The position numbers and the translations under genes were made by a program. 64,000 nt of DNA from Cucumis sativus (taxonomy: Eukaryota > Streptophyta > Magnoliopsida > Cucurbitales > Cucurbitaceae). Below are positions 49,477 through 60,963 of this stretch, piece after piece; positions within the stretch are counted from its first letter, which is position 1; each line of letters starts with the position of its first letter. The notes beneath the pieces are model-generated. The model saw only the letters and a program-made list of their open reading frames with translations. It searched no databases and was not told the origin of the DNA. The stretch is from the NCBI RefSeq assembly GCF_000004075.3, contig NC_026660.2, positions 434,001 through 498,000 of the forward strand, read 5' to 3'.

Positions 49477-51366
49477 TCAAGGTGGTAGAGTGACGATCAA
49501 CTTGAGTTTGGTAAGTAATTGACAGAACCGATTAGATGGCAAAGCTTTGGTGAAGATATCCGCAGGTTGTTCAATAGTAGAAACAGAACGTAAGAGGAGG
49601 GTGTTGCTTAAGAGGTGGTGACGAACAAAGTGACAGTCATTTTCAATATGTTTTGTACGTTCATGAAACACATCATTGTGAGCAATCTGAATGGCACTAC
49701 GATTGTCACAATGGAGGAGGGTAGGACCATGTTGAGGGACACCCATATCAGCAAGGAGCCACCGAAGCCATATAAGTTCAGCTGTAGCATCAGCCAGAGC
49801 ATGATATTCAGATTCCGTACTTGAGCGAGAGATAACACTTTGTTTCTTACTACGCCATGAGATGAGAGAATCACCTAAGTAAAAACAGTATCCTGTGGTG
49901 GATCGTCGATCAGTAGGATCCCTAGCCCAATCAGCATCAGAATATCCATACAACACAAGGGAAGACTGAGAGGAGAACTGGAGACCATGTCCCAAGGTTC
50001 CTTTGACATAGCGAAGTATGCGTAGAACATCAGTGAAATGAATTGTTCGAGGAGTAGCCATAAATTGGCTGACAATATGAACAACGTATGCAATATCTGA
50101 GCGAGTCACTGTTAGGTATATAAGACTGCCAACAAGTTGCCGATACAAGCTTGCATCATCAAGAGGAACTCCATCAAATGGAGTTAGATGGACATGGGGA
50201 TCTAACGGTGTTGAAGATGTGTTGGAGTATGTAATTCCTGAGCGAGCTATCAGATCAGATGCATATTTCGCTTGAGATAACAGATAACCATCTGAACGGT
50301 GAGAGACTTCAAGACCGAGAAAGTAGTTAAGAGATCCAAGGTCTTTCATCTCAAAATGTTGACCAAGATATTGTTGTAGGTTGGATATGGCATGTGGATC
50401 ATTACCAGTAATAATCATATCATCAACATAAAGAAGGAGAAGGACAATACCATGGTTTGTCTGTCGTGTAAAAAGAGCATTGTCGTGAGAGCTGGAGGTA
50501 AATCCAAGTTGAGTAATGGTGGAGCTAAACGTGGCAAACCAAGCTCGTGAAGCCTGTTTGAGACCGTATAAAGCGCGACGAAGGAGACACACCTTGTTGG
50601 GAGGAGGAGAAGTGCCCTGAGGTGGCTTCATATATACTTCTTCAGAGAAGTTGCCGTTAAGAAAGGCATTTTTGACATCCATCTAAAGAAGAGGCCACTG
50701 TTTGGCAGCAGCAACAGCTAACAGGCTGCGAACAGATGTCATCCGGGCAACAAGGGCAAATGTTTCTTCATAGTCAATCCCATATTATTGTGAGTACCCT
50801 TTGGCAACAAGCCGAGCTTTATAACGTTCAATAGTTCCATCAAAGTGAGTTTTGATTTTGTAAATCCATTTGCAACCAATGGGTCTTTTACCGGGAGGTA
50901 AGTCAACATAGTCCCAAGTGTGCGTCTTTTCAAGAGCTTGTAATTCTTCATCAATTGGTTTCTGCCATACTGGGTTAGTACTGGCCTCTTGATAAGAGGT
51001 GGGTTCAACAAGAGAAACAATGGTGGAAAAACAATGGTAATCAGTGAGATGAGTGAGAGGTTCTCTTAGCCGGGTAGAGCGACGAAGAGGAGTAGCAGGT
51101 GGAGATTCAGGAACATCATCGGAGACAGACGGTGGATCTGGATTCGCAGTAGCAGGTGAAGATTGTGCAATCTCAGTATCCAATGTGGGTTCAGAGAGAG
51201 GAAAAAGGTCAACAGATGTATTGGTAAAGAAGGAGTGAGGACTAGAGAAAGAGGTGTGGAAGGAGGACAAGCGAGAGAACATAGTGTGTTCCCAAAAGGT
51301 GACATGTCGAGATATCCGGAGTCGGTTGGAAAGAGGGTCCCAACGGTGCCATAGCCAAGGAAACAA
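49477..51366 (-). pseudogene. Copia reverse transcriptase and RNase H region (broken)
   Basis: The frame 51366-50785 carries the end of the integrase region and the start of the RVT_2 reverse transcriptase domain (WDYVDLPPGKRPIGCKWIYK), then hits an in-frame TAA at 50785-50787. A second in-frame stop (TAG, 50683-50685) precedes the 401-codon frame 50682-49477. That frame has the polymerase core with catalytic YVDDM, the chromodomain-free copia connection, and RNase H (SDADWA, STESEYHAL, HCDN). The domains are intact apart from the stops, so decay is moderate. Confidence 0.85.
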
Positions 51367-52560
51367 CAGAGACGGGCACGTGGTTCAAGCTTATTGTGTT
51401 CATGAGGATGTAAAAGAACGAAGCAGGCACTACCAAAAACTTTGAGTTTAGAGTAGTCGGGAGAAATACCATATAGTCTTTTGAATGGAGAGGTGTTTTG
51501 AAGAACAGAAGAAGGGAGACGATTGATGGTATATACTGATGTAAGGGCAGCTTCACCCCAGAATTTTTCAGGACAAGAGCAGAAAGAAGGAGGGCACGTA
51601 CTGAGTCAAGAATGTTACGATGTTTTCGCTCAGCACGCCCATTTTGTTGAGAGGTATGAGGGCAAGAGCGCTGAACAATAGTGCCCTGTTGGGAAAGAAA
51701 AGAAAGAAGGATGGAATCTTTGTATTCCAAAGCATTATCAGTGCGAAGAATTTTGATGGGAGAGGAAAATTGAGTGCGGATCATGTTAGCAAACTCAATA
51801 TATGTACGAGACAATTCAGAACGATGTTTTAGAAAGTAAATCCATGTAAAACGAGAGTAGTCATCAATGAATAAGACATAATAGCGATAACCATGAACAG
51901 TAGTAGTTGGGGCAAGACCCCAAATATCAGAATGCACTAGATCAAAAGGTTTATCACAATTAGAAATGGATTGAGAAAAAGATAGGGCAGGTTGTTTAGC
52001 AAGTTTGCAATTCAAACAATTAAAAGGAACAAACTTAGTAAGATTATTCAAATTGTTAACAGAAATTAAATGACAAAGTTTTTCAGAAGAAGCATGACCA
52101 AGACGAAGATGCCACTGATATGTGTTAGAATCAGTGACTGAAGCAGAGATGAAAGAAGGAGATGGAACCCGAAGTGATATGAGCTCAAACAATCTTCCCA
52201 CTTTGCGACCCGTTCCAATCGTCTGTCCCGTCTGCGGATCCTGAACCTGACAACCATTGGGAGAAAAGGAAACATTTAAGCCAAGATCACATAATTGACC
52301 GATAGACACTAGATTAATGGCAGGTTAGGAACACAGTAAGTATGGGAAAGATGTAAACTGGGAGTATCAATGGTACCAGTATGAGAGATGTTCATACAGT
52401 TACCATCAGCAGCATAAATAGGAGGTAAAGATTTTGTAGGGCTAGAACTAGACATAAGAGAAAAGTCAGAGGTCATATGATTAGAACAGGTAGAATCAAG
52501 AAGCCAACGATTACCTGACGAGACAGCAAGAGCAGAGGATGATGAAATTAGTTGATTCAA
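51367..52560 (-). pseudogene. Copia protease and integrase region (broken)
   Basis: The protease frame (52560-52309) has the catalytic Asp in LLDSTCSNHMT. It is cut by a 1-nt shift at about 52309-52318. The next frame holds the zinc-binding GAG-pre-integrase part (HLRLGH, then CLNCKLAKQ) and the integrase core, with the three acidic residues in SDIWG, RTDNALEY and NGRAERKHR. A second 1-nt deletion near 51578 shifts the frame downstream of the core. A short deletion near 51343 changes it back toward the reverse-transcriptase frame. Confidence 0.8.
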
Positions 52561-52566
52561 TAAGCT

Positions 52567-53592
52567 CTAAAGATCACTTATCTGAATGAGGGATGAATCA
52601 TCCGAGGTTGCAGCAACAACAGATGAGGGACCAGGTTTGGTAAAGTTTTTCTCTTTTCTGGAAGTGCCAGGAGGTCGGGGTGGTCTAGTAGGGCAGTTAT
52701 CCAGAATGTGACCATGCTTATGGCAGTACCTGCACTCTGTTTTAGGACAGTTAATAAATTTGTGACCAGAGAGCTTACAATTCTTACAAAACATATTTGA
52801 GGCTCTGTTGGGAGTGTATGTGCTGGCAAGGACAGCATCAGATTGTTTAGTAGAATTGATGCCAAGGCGCTTTTCTTCAAACAAAATTTCTTGAATAGCT
52901 GCATCCAATGAGGGTAAGGGATTCCGATGTAGTAAAGCAGCTCTAACAGATTCGTATTCTTGGCGTAATCTCATAAGGACTTTAATAAGGCGAAGATGAT
53001 CTTTGCTGATGCTCGCTTGATCAAGCTGAGTCCAAATGGGTTGAAGAACTGCCAAATATTCATTGACAAACTGACCAATGTCTTGATGCAAATTTACAAG
53101 AGTATTGTGCAGTTGATAATAATGGGCTAAACCAATAGATTTGAAGCGTGTAGACAAAAAATCTCATAATTGTTTAGCATCATCAAAAGCATCAAATTGT
53201 GCATGTATAGCGGGAATAGAAGTGTTACCAAGCCAGGTGATAATTTGATGATTTTTACTGTTCCAATCTTCGAGGCGTTCAATGAATTTGTTATCTCCTT
53301 CCTTGTCCTTGTCTTGTGCAGTTGGTTTGATTATGTCGCCAGTTACAATGCGCCATAGTTTTCTTCCAATGAGAAAACTTTTCATTTGATTTGCCCATGT
53401 GATATAATTTGTTCCATCAAGTATTGTACTGATGGGTCTAATGATATGATCTCTCTCCATTCTAAAAAAAATTAGAAGCTCACTTGTACTAGCAACTGAG
53501 TGCGCAAGAACCTTAACCACAAGTTTTGTATAAATTGGATTTGCGGCTGAGGTTAACAACGAAGATTTTCGACTAATTTTCAACTGATTCAT
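52567..53592 (-). pseudogene. Copia gag region (broken by stops)
   Basis: The first frame (53592-53164) carries the N-terminal gag part (LDGTNYITWANQMKSFLIG). An in-frame TGA (53164-53166) stands where related gag proteins have Trp. Gag continues in 53157-52567 with the UBN2-type region and two zinc-knuckle-like motifs, one a perfect CCHC box (CRYCHKHGHILDNC). It ends at TAG (52567-52569), beyond which the same frame continues into protease. Confidence 0.85.
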
Positions 53593-54101
53593 GGCTGGGA
53601 TTCGTCAAATTTGGAGTTTGCGATTGGAGTTTGCGACTGGGTGGTTATCTCCACGTCTGAGTCGCGGCTGAGATGCGACGGCGAGGACACGACTCGATTC
53701 GAGGGTTTCGCGGCCAGGATTTATCTTCACAGCTGGGTTGTCTGACGCGGACAGAGGTTCACAGCTGTGAACAGAGACGAAAATGAAGACAGACGACTGA
53801 TCTGAGTAAGGATCTTTACAGTAGAGATCTGGGCGGCGGTGATGATGAGGCTTGGGTGCTTCGCGAATGGAGACAAATCGGAGCAGGAACGTACCCAAAC
53901 GCGACTGGTTCTTGGGCCGAGGTTGGTTCGAATGGTGCGACGCCGAGGCTGCAACTTCACGGAACGGCGAGCGACTGGTGCGACGCTAAGGCTGCAGCTT
54001 CACGGGACGGCGAGCGGCTTGTGCAGAGATCCACCTCACGGTAGAGATGAACCGACAAAGATGGGCGGCGACGGCGGCTTATACAGTAACCCTAGGTTAG
54101 A

Positions 54102-54114
54102 GGCTCTGATACCA
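54102..54114 (-). promoter_or_regulatory. Primer-binding site of the copia element
   Basis: On the minus strand TGGTATCAGAGCC directly follows the 5' LTR. It is complementary to the 3' end of initiator tRNA-Met, the standard primer for plant copia elements. Confidence 0.92.
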
Positions 54115-54244
54115 TGTGGGAATATTCTTTATTCATAAAATATTTTGTTTTCTACAATCAAATCAATTGTTACATAAATAGCTAAATTACCCAAATTAAA
54201 TAAGGAATGTAATATAATTAGCCTAAATTACATAATATACATTA
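54115..54244 (-). repeat. 5' LTR of the copia element (right on plus strand)
   Basis: 130 bp, 96% identical to the left LTR. It should carry the element promoter, transcribing leftward. Confidence 0.9.
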
Positions 54245-54315
<71 letters not shown>

Positions 54316-54796
54316 TTTCAAGTATTTCTAATTAATTAAGTCCCCTCACTCTTTCTCTATTTTTTAAGTTCATCTTCTTGATCACATATTTTAAACAACA
54401 ATTTTAGTAATTAGTTAGGTTGTCATGACACACTCAAATATATATACATATATATATATACATATATATATATACATATATATATATACATATATATACA
54501 TATATATATATACATATACATCTATATATATAAACAACTAAATGAAATATAAAAATATATATACTTTAATTCAAATAGTTAATTAAAGTGGATAAAAATT
54601 TGTCTCTTCATTTCAGTAAGAAGATCGAAGCTACACTAAGAGGATAAGAGGAAAAATTAAAGATGTTAAATGTATGTGACAAAGTAATAATATTTTGAAT
54701 TTTCATGAAAGAGTAAATAGGATTACAATTGAACAAGATGTAGTCATAAAACTAATGGCTCTCAATAAAACTTCAAATTATTTGAGATGGAACTCC
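54245..54796. repeat. ATT and AT-rich compound microsatellites and 3' flank of LRX copy C
   Basis: (ATT)n spans 54245-54300 and grades into (AT)n to 54317. A compound array of TATATATA blocks separated by CA (units near 10-16 bp) spans about 54437-54532. From 54590 to 54796 the DNA matches the 3' flanks of copies A and B (AAGAAGATCGAAGCTACACT, then AGAGTAAATAGGATTACAA). Confidence 0.8.
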
Positions 54797-56687
54797 TCAG
54801 TAACCGGGAAACAAAGGTGGAGGCGGTGATGCATATTGGAAGCCGATATTTGGTGGGAGGATTACGTCTTCAAATGAGGGTGGTGGTGAAGAATCATGAG
54901 AGGGAGGCGGAGGAGGAGATGCAGTTGGAGGTGGTGGAGATTGAACTGGTGGTGGCGGTGGAGAGTACACAGGTGGTGGTGGAGAACGGACTGGTGGGGG
55001 TGGAGAGTACACAGGTGGTGGTGGAGAATGGACTGGTGGGGGTGGAGAGTACACAGGTGGTGGTGGAGAATGGACTGGTGGAGGTGGAGAGTACACCGGT
55101 GGAGGTGGAGAATGGACCGGTGGGGGTGGAGAGTAAACGGGTGGTGGTGGAGAATGGATCGGTGGAGGTGGAGAATAAACGGGAGGCGGTGGAGAATGGA
55201 CCGGTGGAGGTGGAGAATGGACTGGTGGGGGTGGAGAGTGGACGGGGGGTGGTGGAGAGTGAACCGGTGGTGGTGGTGAGTGAACAGGGGTGTGGAGGAG
55301 AGTTGACAGGGGGTGGTGGGGATGGAGTCGAGATTGGTGGTGAAGACTCAATTGGAGACGGTGGTGATGATGGAACAGAGGTCTCGCTTGGAGATGGTGG
55401 AGTCACAACCGGAGGTGGTGGAGACCTATATCTTGGCGATGGAGACTGATCATATGGATCCTCAAAGGTCGACGGCACACCAGGAGAACTCGACCCACCA
55501 CCACAATTTCCACAGTCCACTGATTTCTTCAAGACAGTGCTACATTTGTTTGCATCTTTCTGCATAGGTCGATTTGCCAAACAATTTTGACTATCGTCAA
55601 AGAGCTTCTCTGATCCTTTAGATGTAGCACATGTCGCATCTTCTCCATTAAAGTAATTAAAGGAGAAGGTGAAGTTAGCCAATTTAGGCAACTTACAAAG
55701 GCCTCCAGAGACAGAGCCTCTCAATTCATTGTTGCTAACGTCCATAATCTCTAAATTTTGGAGGCTAGACAAGGATTCCGGCAATTGACCTATGAAGTCA
55801 TTGTTGCTGACGTCAAAGACTGTGAGATTGACTAGGTTTCCGATCTCAGGTGGGAAACAGCCGCTGAGCTTGTTGCCGAGGAAGAGAATTTGGTTGAGGT
55901 TAGACATTTGGCCAATGGTGCTTGGAATGCAGCCATGGAATTCGTTGTTGGCAAAAGAGACAACGGAGACGGTAGAGTTTCCAATGGTTTCAGGGATTAG
56001 AGAATTGAATCTATTGTTATTTAGGAAGATGGCGTCGAACTCCTTGGTGAAGAGTGTGGAGGGGATTTCTCCTTCAAAGTCATTGTACCTGAGATCGAGG
56101 TACTTCGCACTCGGCCATTCGAGGACAACGAGAGGAAAATGGCCAACAAATCGGTTGTTGCTGACATCAAACTCAAACATGAGTACAAGGTTGGAGAAGC
56201 TAGAAGGAATGATCCCACAGAACCGGTTAGAGTTAATATGGAAGAGAGCCAAATCGGTCAAAAGCCCAAGTTCCGGAGGCAAGTGCCCTGCAATGTCACC
56301 ATGGTTCAAATCAATGCCAGCCACAACCTCAATTTTTGGGTCATCGAGCGCCGGAGCACAGAAGACGCCGGTGTAAGAACAAACATCGGCGCCTACCCAA
56401 TTGGCAGTCATGTTTTGTGGGTCGGAATAAACAGCTAATTTCCACGCTTGAAGGGCTACATAAGCTTTCTTCAACCTCTCGTTTGGGAAAGTGTCAGCAA
56501 TGTCAAGTTCGTATTGAAAGTCATCGGGGAGTTCATAATGGTTTTTGAGAGTCAATAGTTGACGACGAGTAAGATATGAAGCTTCGGCTTCTGAGAGAGA
56601 GACAGAGAAAGAGGGGAGAGAGAAGAAGAGAAAAAGAATAATAAGAAAGCAAGCATGGTGAGCTTGCTTTCTGTGAAGTGAAGCCAT
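54797..56687 (-). CDS. Leucine-rich repeat extensin (LRX), copy C; 1-nt insertion in the extensin region
   Basis: It starts at MASLHRKQAHHACF (56687; two-copy-conserved leader precedes it). It has a signal peptide, capped LRR domain of about ten repeats, Cys hinge SVDCGNCGGG and an extensin array (54900-55320) dominated by alternating VHS and VYS spacers, with tail PPPSFEDVILPPNIGFQYA and stop at 54797. The 21-base repeat unit at about 55282-55303 (ACAGGGGTGTGGAGGA on plus) has 22 bases, so the frame shifts. The LRR frame then runs on as a Thr/Ser-rich stretch to 54894, while the true extensin reading continues in the next frame. Removing one base gives 629 codons. The regular VYS spacers would offer tyrosines for wall cross-linking. 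Confidence 0.85.
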
Positions 56688-58859
56688 GGTGAAATGGGTC
56701 GTCGCTGTGTTGAACATAAGACCCCATTTTAGCCTTTTTAAACCCCATTCTCTTGGTCCCTTCCATTAGTTACATGGTTGCAAGTAATTTTGTGGATTGA
56801 GATTCTTTTTCGCTTTCTGTCATGTCTATTTCCTATTTTTTTTGGTTTGTGTTTGGTTGTCATCTTTCCATCATTTTTGCTTTCTTTAGGATATAGTTTG
56901 TGGGTTAGATTGATTAAAATTAGGAGACAAAGTATAGGCTCTTAATTAATTTAATTATGTTTTTGTCTAAGAGGGATGCTTAAATTATTATACATCTTTG
57001 TACTTAAAACATATCCAATTTATTATCTAAACTTTTCATATAATTTGTAAGTTGTTCTTGGTATGCCAATCTAATCAAGGTACTCTTTCTAATTTTTCTA
57101 AGTTGACTTGCAACACAAGAATGCATATTTAAGTATACTATAATGTCTAAATTAATCATGAAATGTTTAGTTTAGGTAAGGATACACAATATTACTTAAT
57201 TATCGCATGGAGTGATGGAATAAAACTATTCTACAAAGTACATTGTATGATAAAATTAGACTAATTTAATTTCTTTAGCGCTTTGCAGCTAGATGTTTCA
57301 AGATTAGTACGTAGCGTTCTAATTTAAAGATTTGTATATATATTTAACAAAATGATTTGCACTTTTACTAATTTGTTATTTAAGTTTAGAAACATTTTAG
57401 TTTTTGATTTGTAAAATTTCACATTTTAATCCTTAAGGTTTGAGTATAATGTCAACGAGATGGAGTAAGGATAGGATGACTTTCTTTGTCGTCTCAATCA
57501 CACCACCTTCCATTTTTATTATTCCCCATTTCCACCAATTTTATTGTTTAGTATATTTAAAAGGATTACTTAAATACTTTCTTGAAGAAAGTTTTGAATT
57601 GAATAGTTAGTTTTTTTTTTTTGTCATGAATCCTACTCTACAGTTAATTCTTCCTATTAAGATCTTAAGCCTTTTTAATTAAATTACATATAAAGTTATT
57701 TAATTATCACTTTAGTAATAACTCAAACATATCGAGTTATTCGTAACGATATTCTTTAAAAAAAAAGTTTACTACCATTCAAATATATGCATATCCTATG
57801 AATGTGTGCGGGTGTTTCATATATATATTGACAATAAATGGGACGAGATCGGGATGGAGAAAGCATTTTTGACATTAAAAGAAATTAACAACCTAATTAT
57901 AGGGTGGCTTCAAAGAAACATAGCAAAAAAATTTATAATAACAGGACTTATGTCATTACATTTTCTTAAATTGCAAAAGTAGCAAATTTAAAAGCATATA
58001 ACTCTCTAATAATCCTCCGATAGGCGTTTGATAACCATATGATATCATTAATTACTTTTCGTATTTGCAATAAGCAAAAAGTGCCATGAATTGTTTTTTT
58101 CTAAATGTTTTTGTCTTAATTATACCTCACGGTTATGAATTCAAAAAATAATTCTCCAATGAAATAATTCAAATCTATACACCCAATTTAAATTCCAACA
58201 TCAAATATTTGAGATAACTTGACCAATGGTATTAAGACTTTTAATTCTGGTTTTGCTATGTTTAAAATAATCATAAAGAAATATATATGATTATACTATA
58301 AACTTATGCATATCTCTCGTATTTTTTTGTTACAACACTATTGACTCCACGACCACTTGATTTATGTTAAAATGATAAAAAAAATTGAATTCTATGGATT
58401 CATTTGGTTTATGTTAGATTTAGAGTTCATTTTCATTTAGCAAAGTTAGTAGAAAGTTCAATAGCTTATATATTATATTATTTGATACAAAATATAAAGT
58501 TTATACATTATGTGAATGTTTAATGAATGAAAAATTGTGATGTAAAAAGGAATGAAATGAGTGGAAAGAAAAAGAAAAAGAGAGAAAATGTGTAAATAAA
58601 GTGGATTAATGATGTATTGTGTGTGTGATAATTTTAATTGAATTGACGAAGTTATATACTAAAGAAAGCAAAGAGAAGAGAATGGAAAGACCACAACCAA
58701 ACACAATCCAATAAAGAAGGCGAAAAAGAATCCCAATCCACAAAACCATTTAATTTGCAAACAAATCACCATACAAACAAACAAAAATGGTTAAAGAAGA
58801 ATGGGTTTAAAAGGGGGAAATGGGTCCCAAATTCAAACACAGCTGCAACCCATTTCACC
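56688..58859. promoter_or_regulatory. Divergent promoter region between LRX copies C and D
   Basis: Copies C (-) and D (+) point away from each other, with 2.2 kb between the start codons. The D-proximal 380 bp is the outer end of the inverted repeat shared with copy B. Around 58140-58260 and 57780-58080 are weak matches to the far-upstream regions of copies A and B. The middle is AT-rich with no coding potential. Confidence 0.5.
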
Positions 58860-59820
58860 ATGGCTTCTCTTCATAGAAAGCAAGCTAACCATGCTTGCTT
58901 TCTTATTATTCTTTTTCTCTTCTTCTCTCTCCCATCTTTCTCTATCTCTCTCTCTGAAGCCGAAGCTTCATATCTTACTCGTCGTCAACTATTGACTCTC
59001 AAAAACTATGATGAACTCCCCCTTGACTTTCAATACGAACTCGACATTCCTGACACTTTCCCAAACGAGAGGTTGAAGAAAGCTTATAGAGCCCTTCAAG
59101 CCTGGAAATTAGCTGTTTATTCCGACCCACAAAACATGACTGCCAATTGGGTAGGCGCCGATGTTTGTTCTTACACCGGCGTCTTCTGTGCTCCGGCGCT
59201 CGATGACCCAAAAATTGAGGTTGTGGCTGGCATTGATTTGAACCATGGTGACATTGCAGGACACTTGCCTCCGGAACTTGGGCTTTTGACCGATTTGGCT
59301 CTCTTCCATATTAACTCTAACCGATTCTGTGGGATCATTCCTTCTAGCTTCTCCAACCTTGTACTCATGTTTGAGTTTGATGTCAGCAACAACCGCTTCG
59401 TTGGCCATTTTCCTCTCGTTGTCCTCGAATGGCCGAGTGCGAAGTACCTCGATCTCAGATACAATGACTTCGAAGGAGAAATCCCCTCCACACTTTTCAC
59501 CAAGGACTTCGATGCCATCTTCCTAAACAACAATAGATTCAATTCCCTAATCCCTGACACCATCGGAAACTCCACCGTCTCCGTTGTCTCCTTCGCCAAC
59601 AACGAATTCCATGGTTGCATTCCTAGCACTATTGGCCAAATGTCTAACCTCAACCAAATTCTCTTCCTCGGCAACAAGCTCAGCGGCTGTTTCCCACCTG
59701 AGATCGGAAACCTAGTCAATCTCACAGTCTTTGACGTCAGCAACAATGACTTCATAGGTCAATTGCCGGAATCCTTGTCTAGCCTCCAAAATTTAGAGAT
59801 TATGGACGTTAGCAACAATG
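58480..59820 (+). repeat. Right arm of the ~1.35-kb inverted repeat (LRX-D 5' part and promoter)
   Basis: Reverse complement of 46140-47480, nearly base for base through promoter, leader and LRR domain. At the inner end copy D reads GACGTCA like copy C, whereas copy B reads GACATCA, so the B-like tract ends at about 59735 or soon after. Confidence 0.8.
58652..58658 (+). promoter_or_regulatory. Conserved TATA-like element of LRX copy D
   Basis: GAAGTTATATACTAAAG lies about 205 bp before the start codon. The same block with the flanking AATTGACGAAG is present in the promoters of copies A and B (minus strand) and altered in copy C. Conserved position across paralogues supports its use. Confidence 0.5.
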
Positions 59821-60963
59821 AATTGAAGAGGCTCTGTCTCTGGAGGCCTTTGTAAGTTGCCTAAATTGGCTAACTTCACCTTCTCCTTTAATTACTTTAA
59901 TGGAGAAGATGCGGCATGTGCTACATCTAAAGGATCAGAGAAGCTCTTTGACGATAGTCAAAATTGTTTGGCAAATCGACCTATGCAGAAAGATGCAAAC
60001 AAATGTAGCACTGTCTTGAAGAAATCAGTGGACTGTGGAAATTGTGGTGGTGGGTCGAGTTCTCCTGGTGTGCCGTCGACCTTTGAGGATCCATATGATC
60101 AGTCTCCATCGCCAAGATATAGGTCTCCACCACCACCAGTGACCTCTCCACCAAAATCGGTTGACACCCCTGTCTCAGAAGTGGATACTCCACCATCTCC
60201 CATTGAGACCTCTATTCCTTCGTCACCACCATCTCCAATTGAGTCTTCACCACCAACCTCAGTTCCATCCTCACCACCACCCCTAGTTCATTCCCCACCA
60301 CCGCCGGTCTCCTCTCCTCCACCCCCAGTTCATTCTCCGCCACCACCGGTTTCCTCTCCGCCACCACCAGTCTCCTCTCCTCCACCACCACCACCGGTCT
60401 CCTCTCCTCCACCACCAGTTCACTCCCCACCACCACCTGTCTCCTCTCCTCCACCACCAGTTCACTCCCCGCCACCACCTGTCTTCTCTCCTCCACCACC
60501 AGTTCACTCCCCGCCACCACCTGTCTTCTCTCCTCCACCACCAGTTCACTCTCCGCCACCACCGGTCTCCTCTCCTCCACCACCAGTTCACTCCCCGCCA
60601 CCACCGGTCTTCTCTCCTCCACCCCCAGTTCACTCCCCTCCACCACCGGTCTCTTCTCCTCCACCACCAGTTCAATCCCCGCCACCACCAGTCTCTTCTC
60701 CTCCACCACCACCAGTCTTCTCTCCTCCACCACCAGTTCTCTCTCCACCTCCACCAGTCTCCTCTCCTCCACCACCAGTTCTCTCCCCACCTCCTCCCGT
60801 CCTCTCTCCACCACCACCTGTTAACTCACCACCCCCACCAGTCCAGTCTCCACCACCACCTGTCAATTCTTCTCCGCCGCCATCATTCGAGGATGTAATC
60901 CTTCCACCAAATATCGGTTTCGAATACGCATCACCGCCTCCACCACTGTTTCCCGGCTACTGA
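58860..60963 (+). CDS. Leucine-rich repeat extensin (LRX), copy D; 1-nt insertion after the last LRR
   Basis: The only copy on the plus strand. MASLHRK start, signal peptide, capped LRR domain identical to copy B over most of its length, then an extra A at about 59826 (AATTGAAGAGG; the other copies read AATTGAGAGG). This ends the first frame at 59855. The second frame, 59857-60963, holds the hinge (SVDCGNCGGG), a linker not seen in the other copies (SPPKSVDTPVSEVDTPPSP) and the longest extensin array of the cluster, mainly VSS, VHS, VFS and VLS spacers and almost no Tyr, then the tail PPPSFEDVILPPNIGFEYA. Removing one base gives 700 codons. Its LRR half groups with B, but its extensin half is distinct, suggesting a mosaic. 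Confidence 0.85.

Larger units (their letters stand above)
49331..54244 (-). mobile_element. Ty1/copia LTR retrotransposon, full-length but defective
   Basis: A 4.9-kb element whose genes read on the minus strand. It has 130-bp LTRs at both ends (5 differences), a primer-binding site for initiator tRNA-Met next to the right LTR, a polypurine tract next to the left LTR, and the copia order gag - protease - integrase - reverse transcriptase - RNase H. It is flanked by ATTAT on both sides (49326-49330 and 54245-54249), which fits a 5-bp target duplication but is ambiguous in an ATT repeat. At least seven stops or frameshifts break the polyprotein. Confidence 0.93.

Noticed and set aside
53839-54138. 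Arg-rich frames next to the right LTR
   Set aside because: They lie in the untranslated leader of the copia element and match no gag or other domain.
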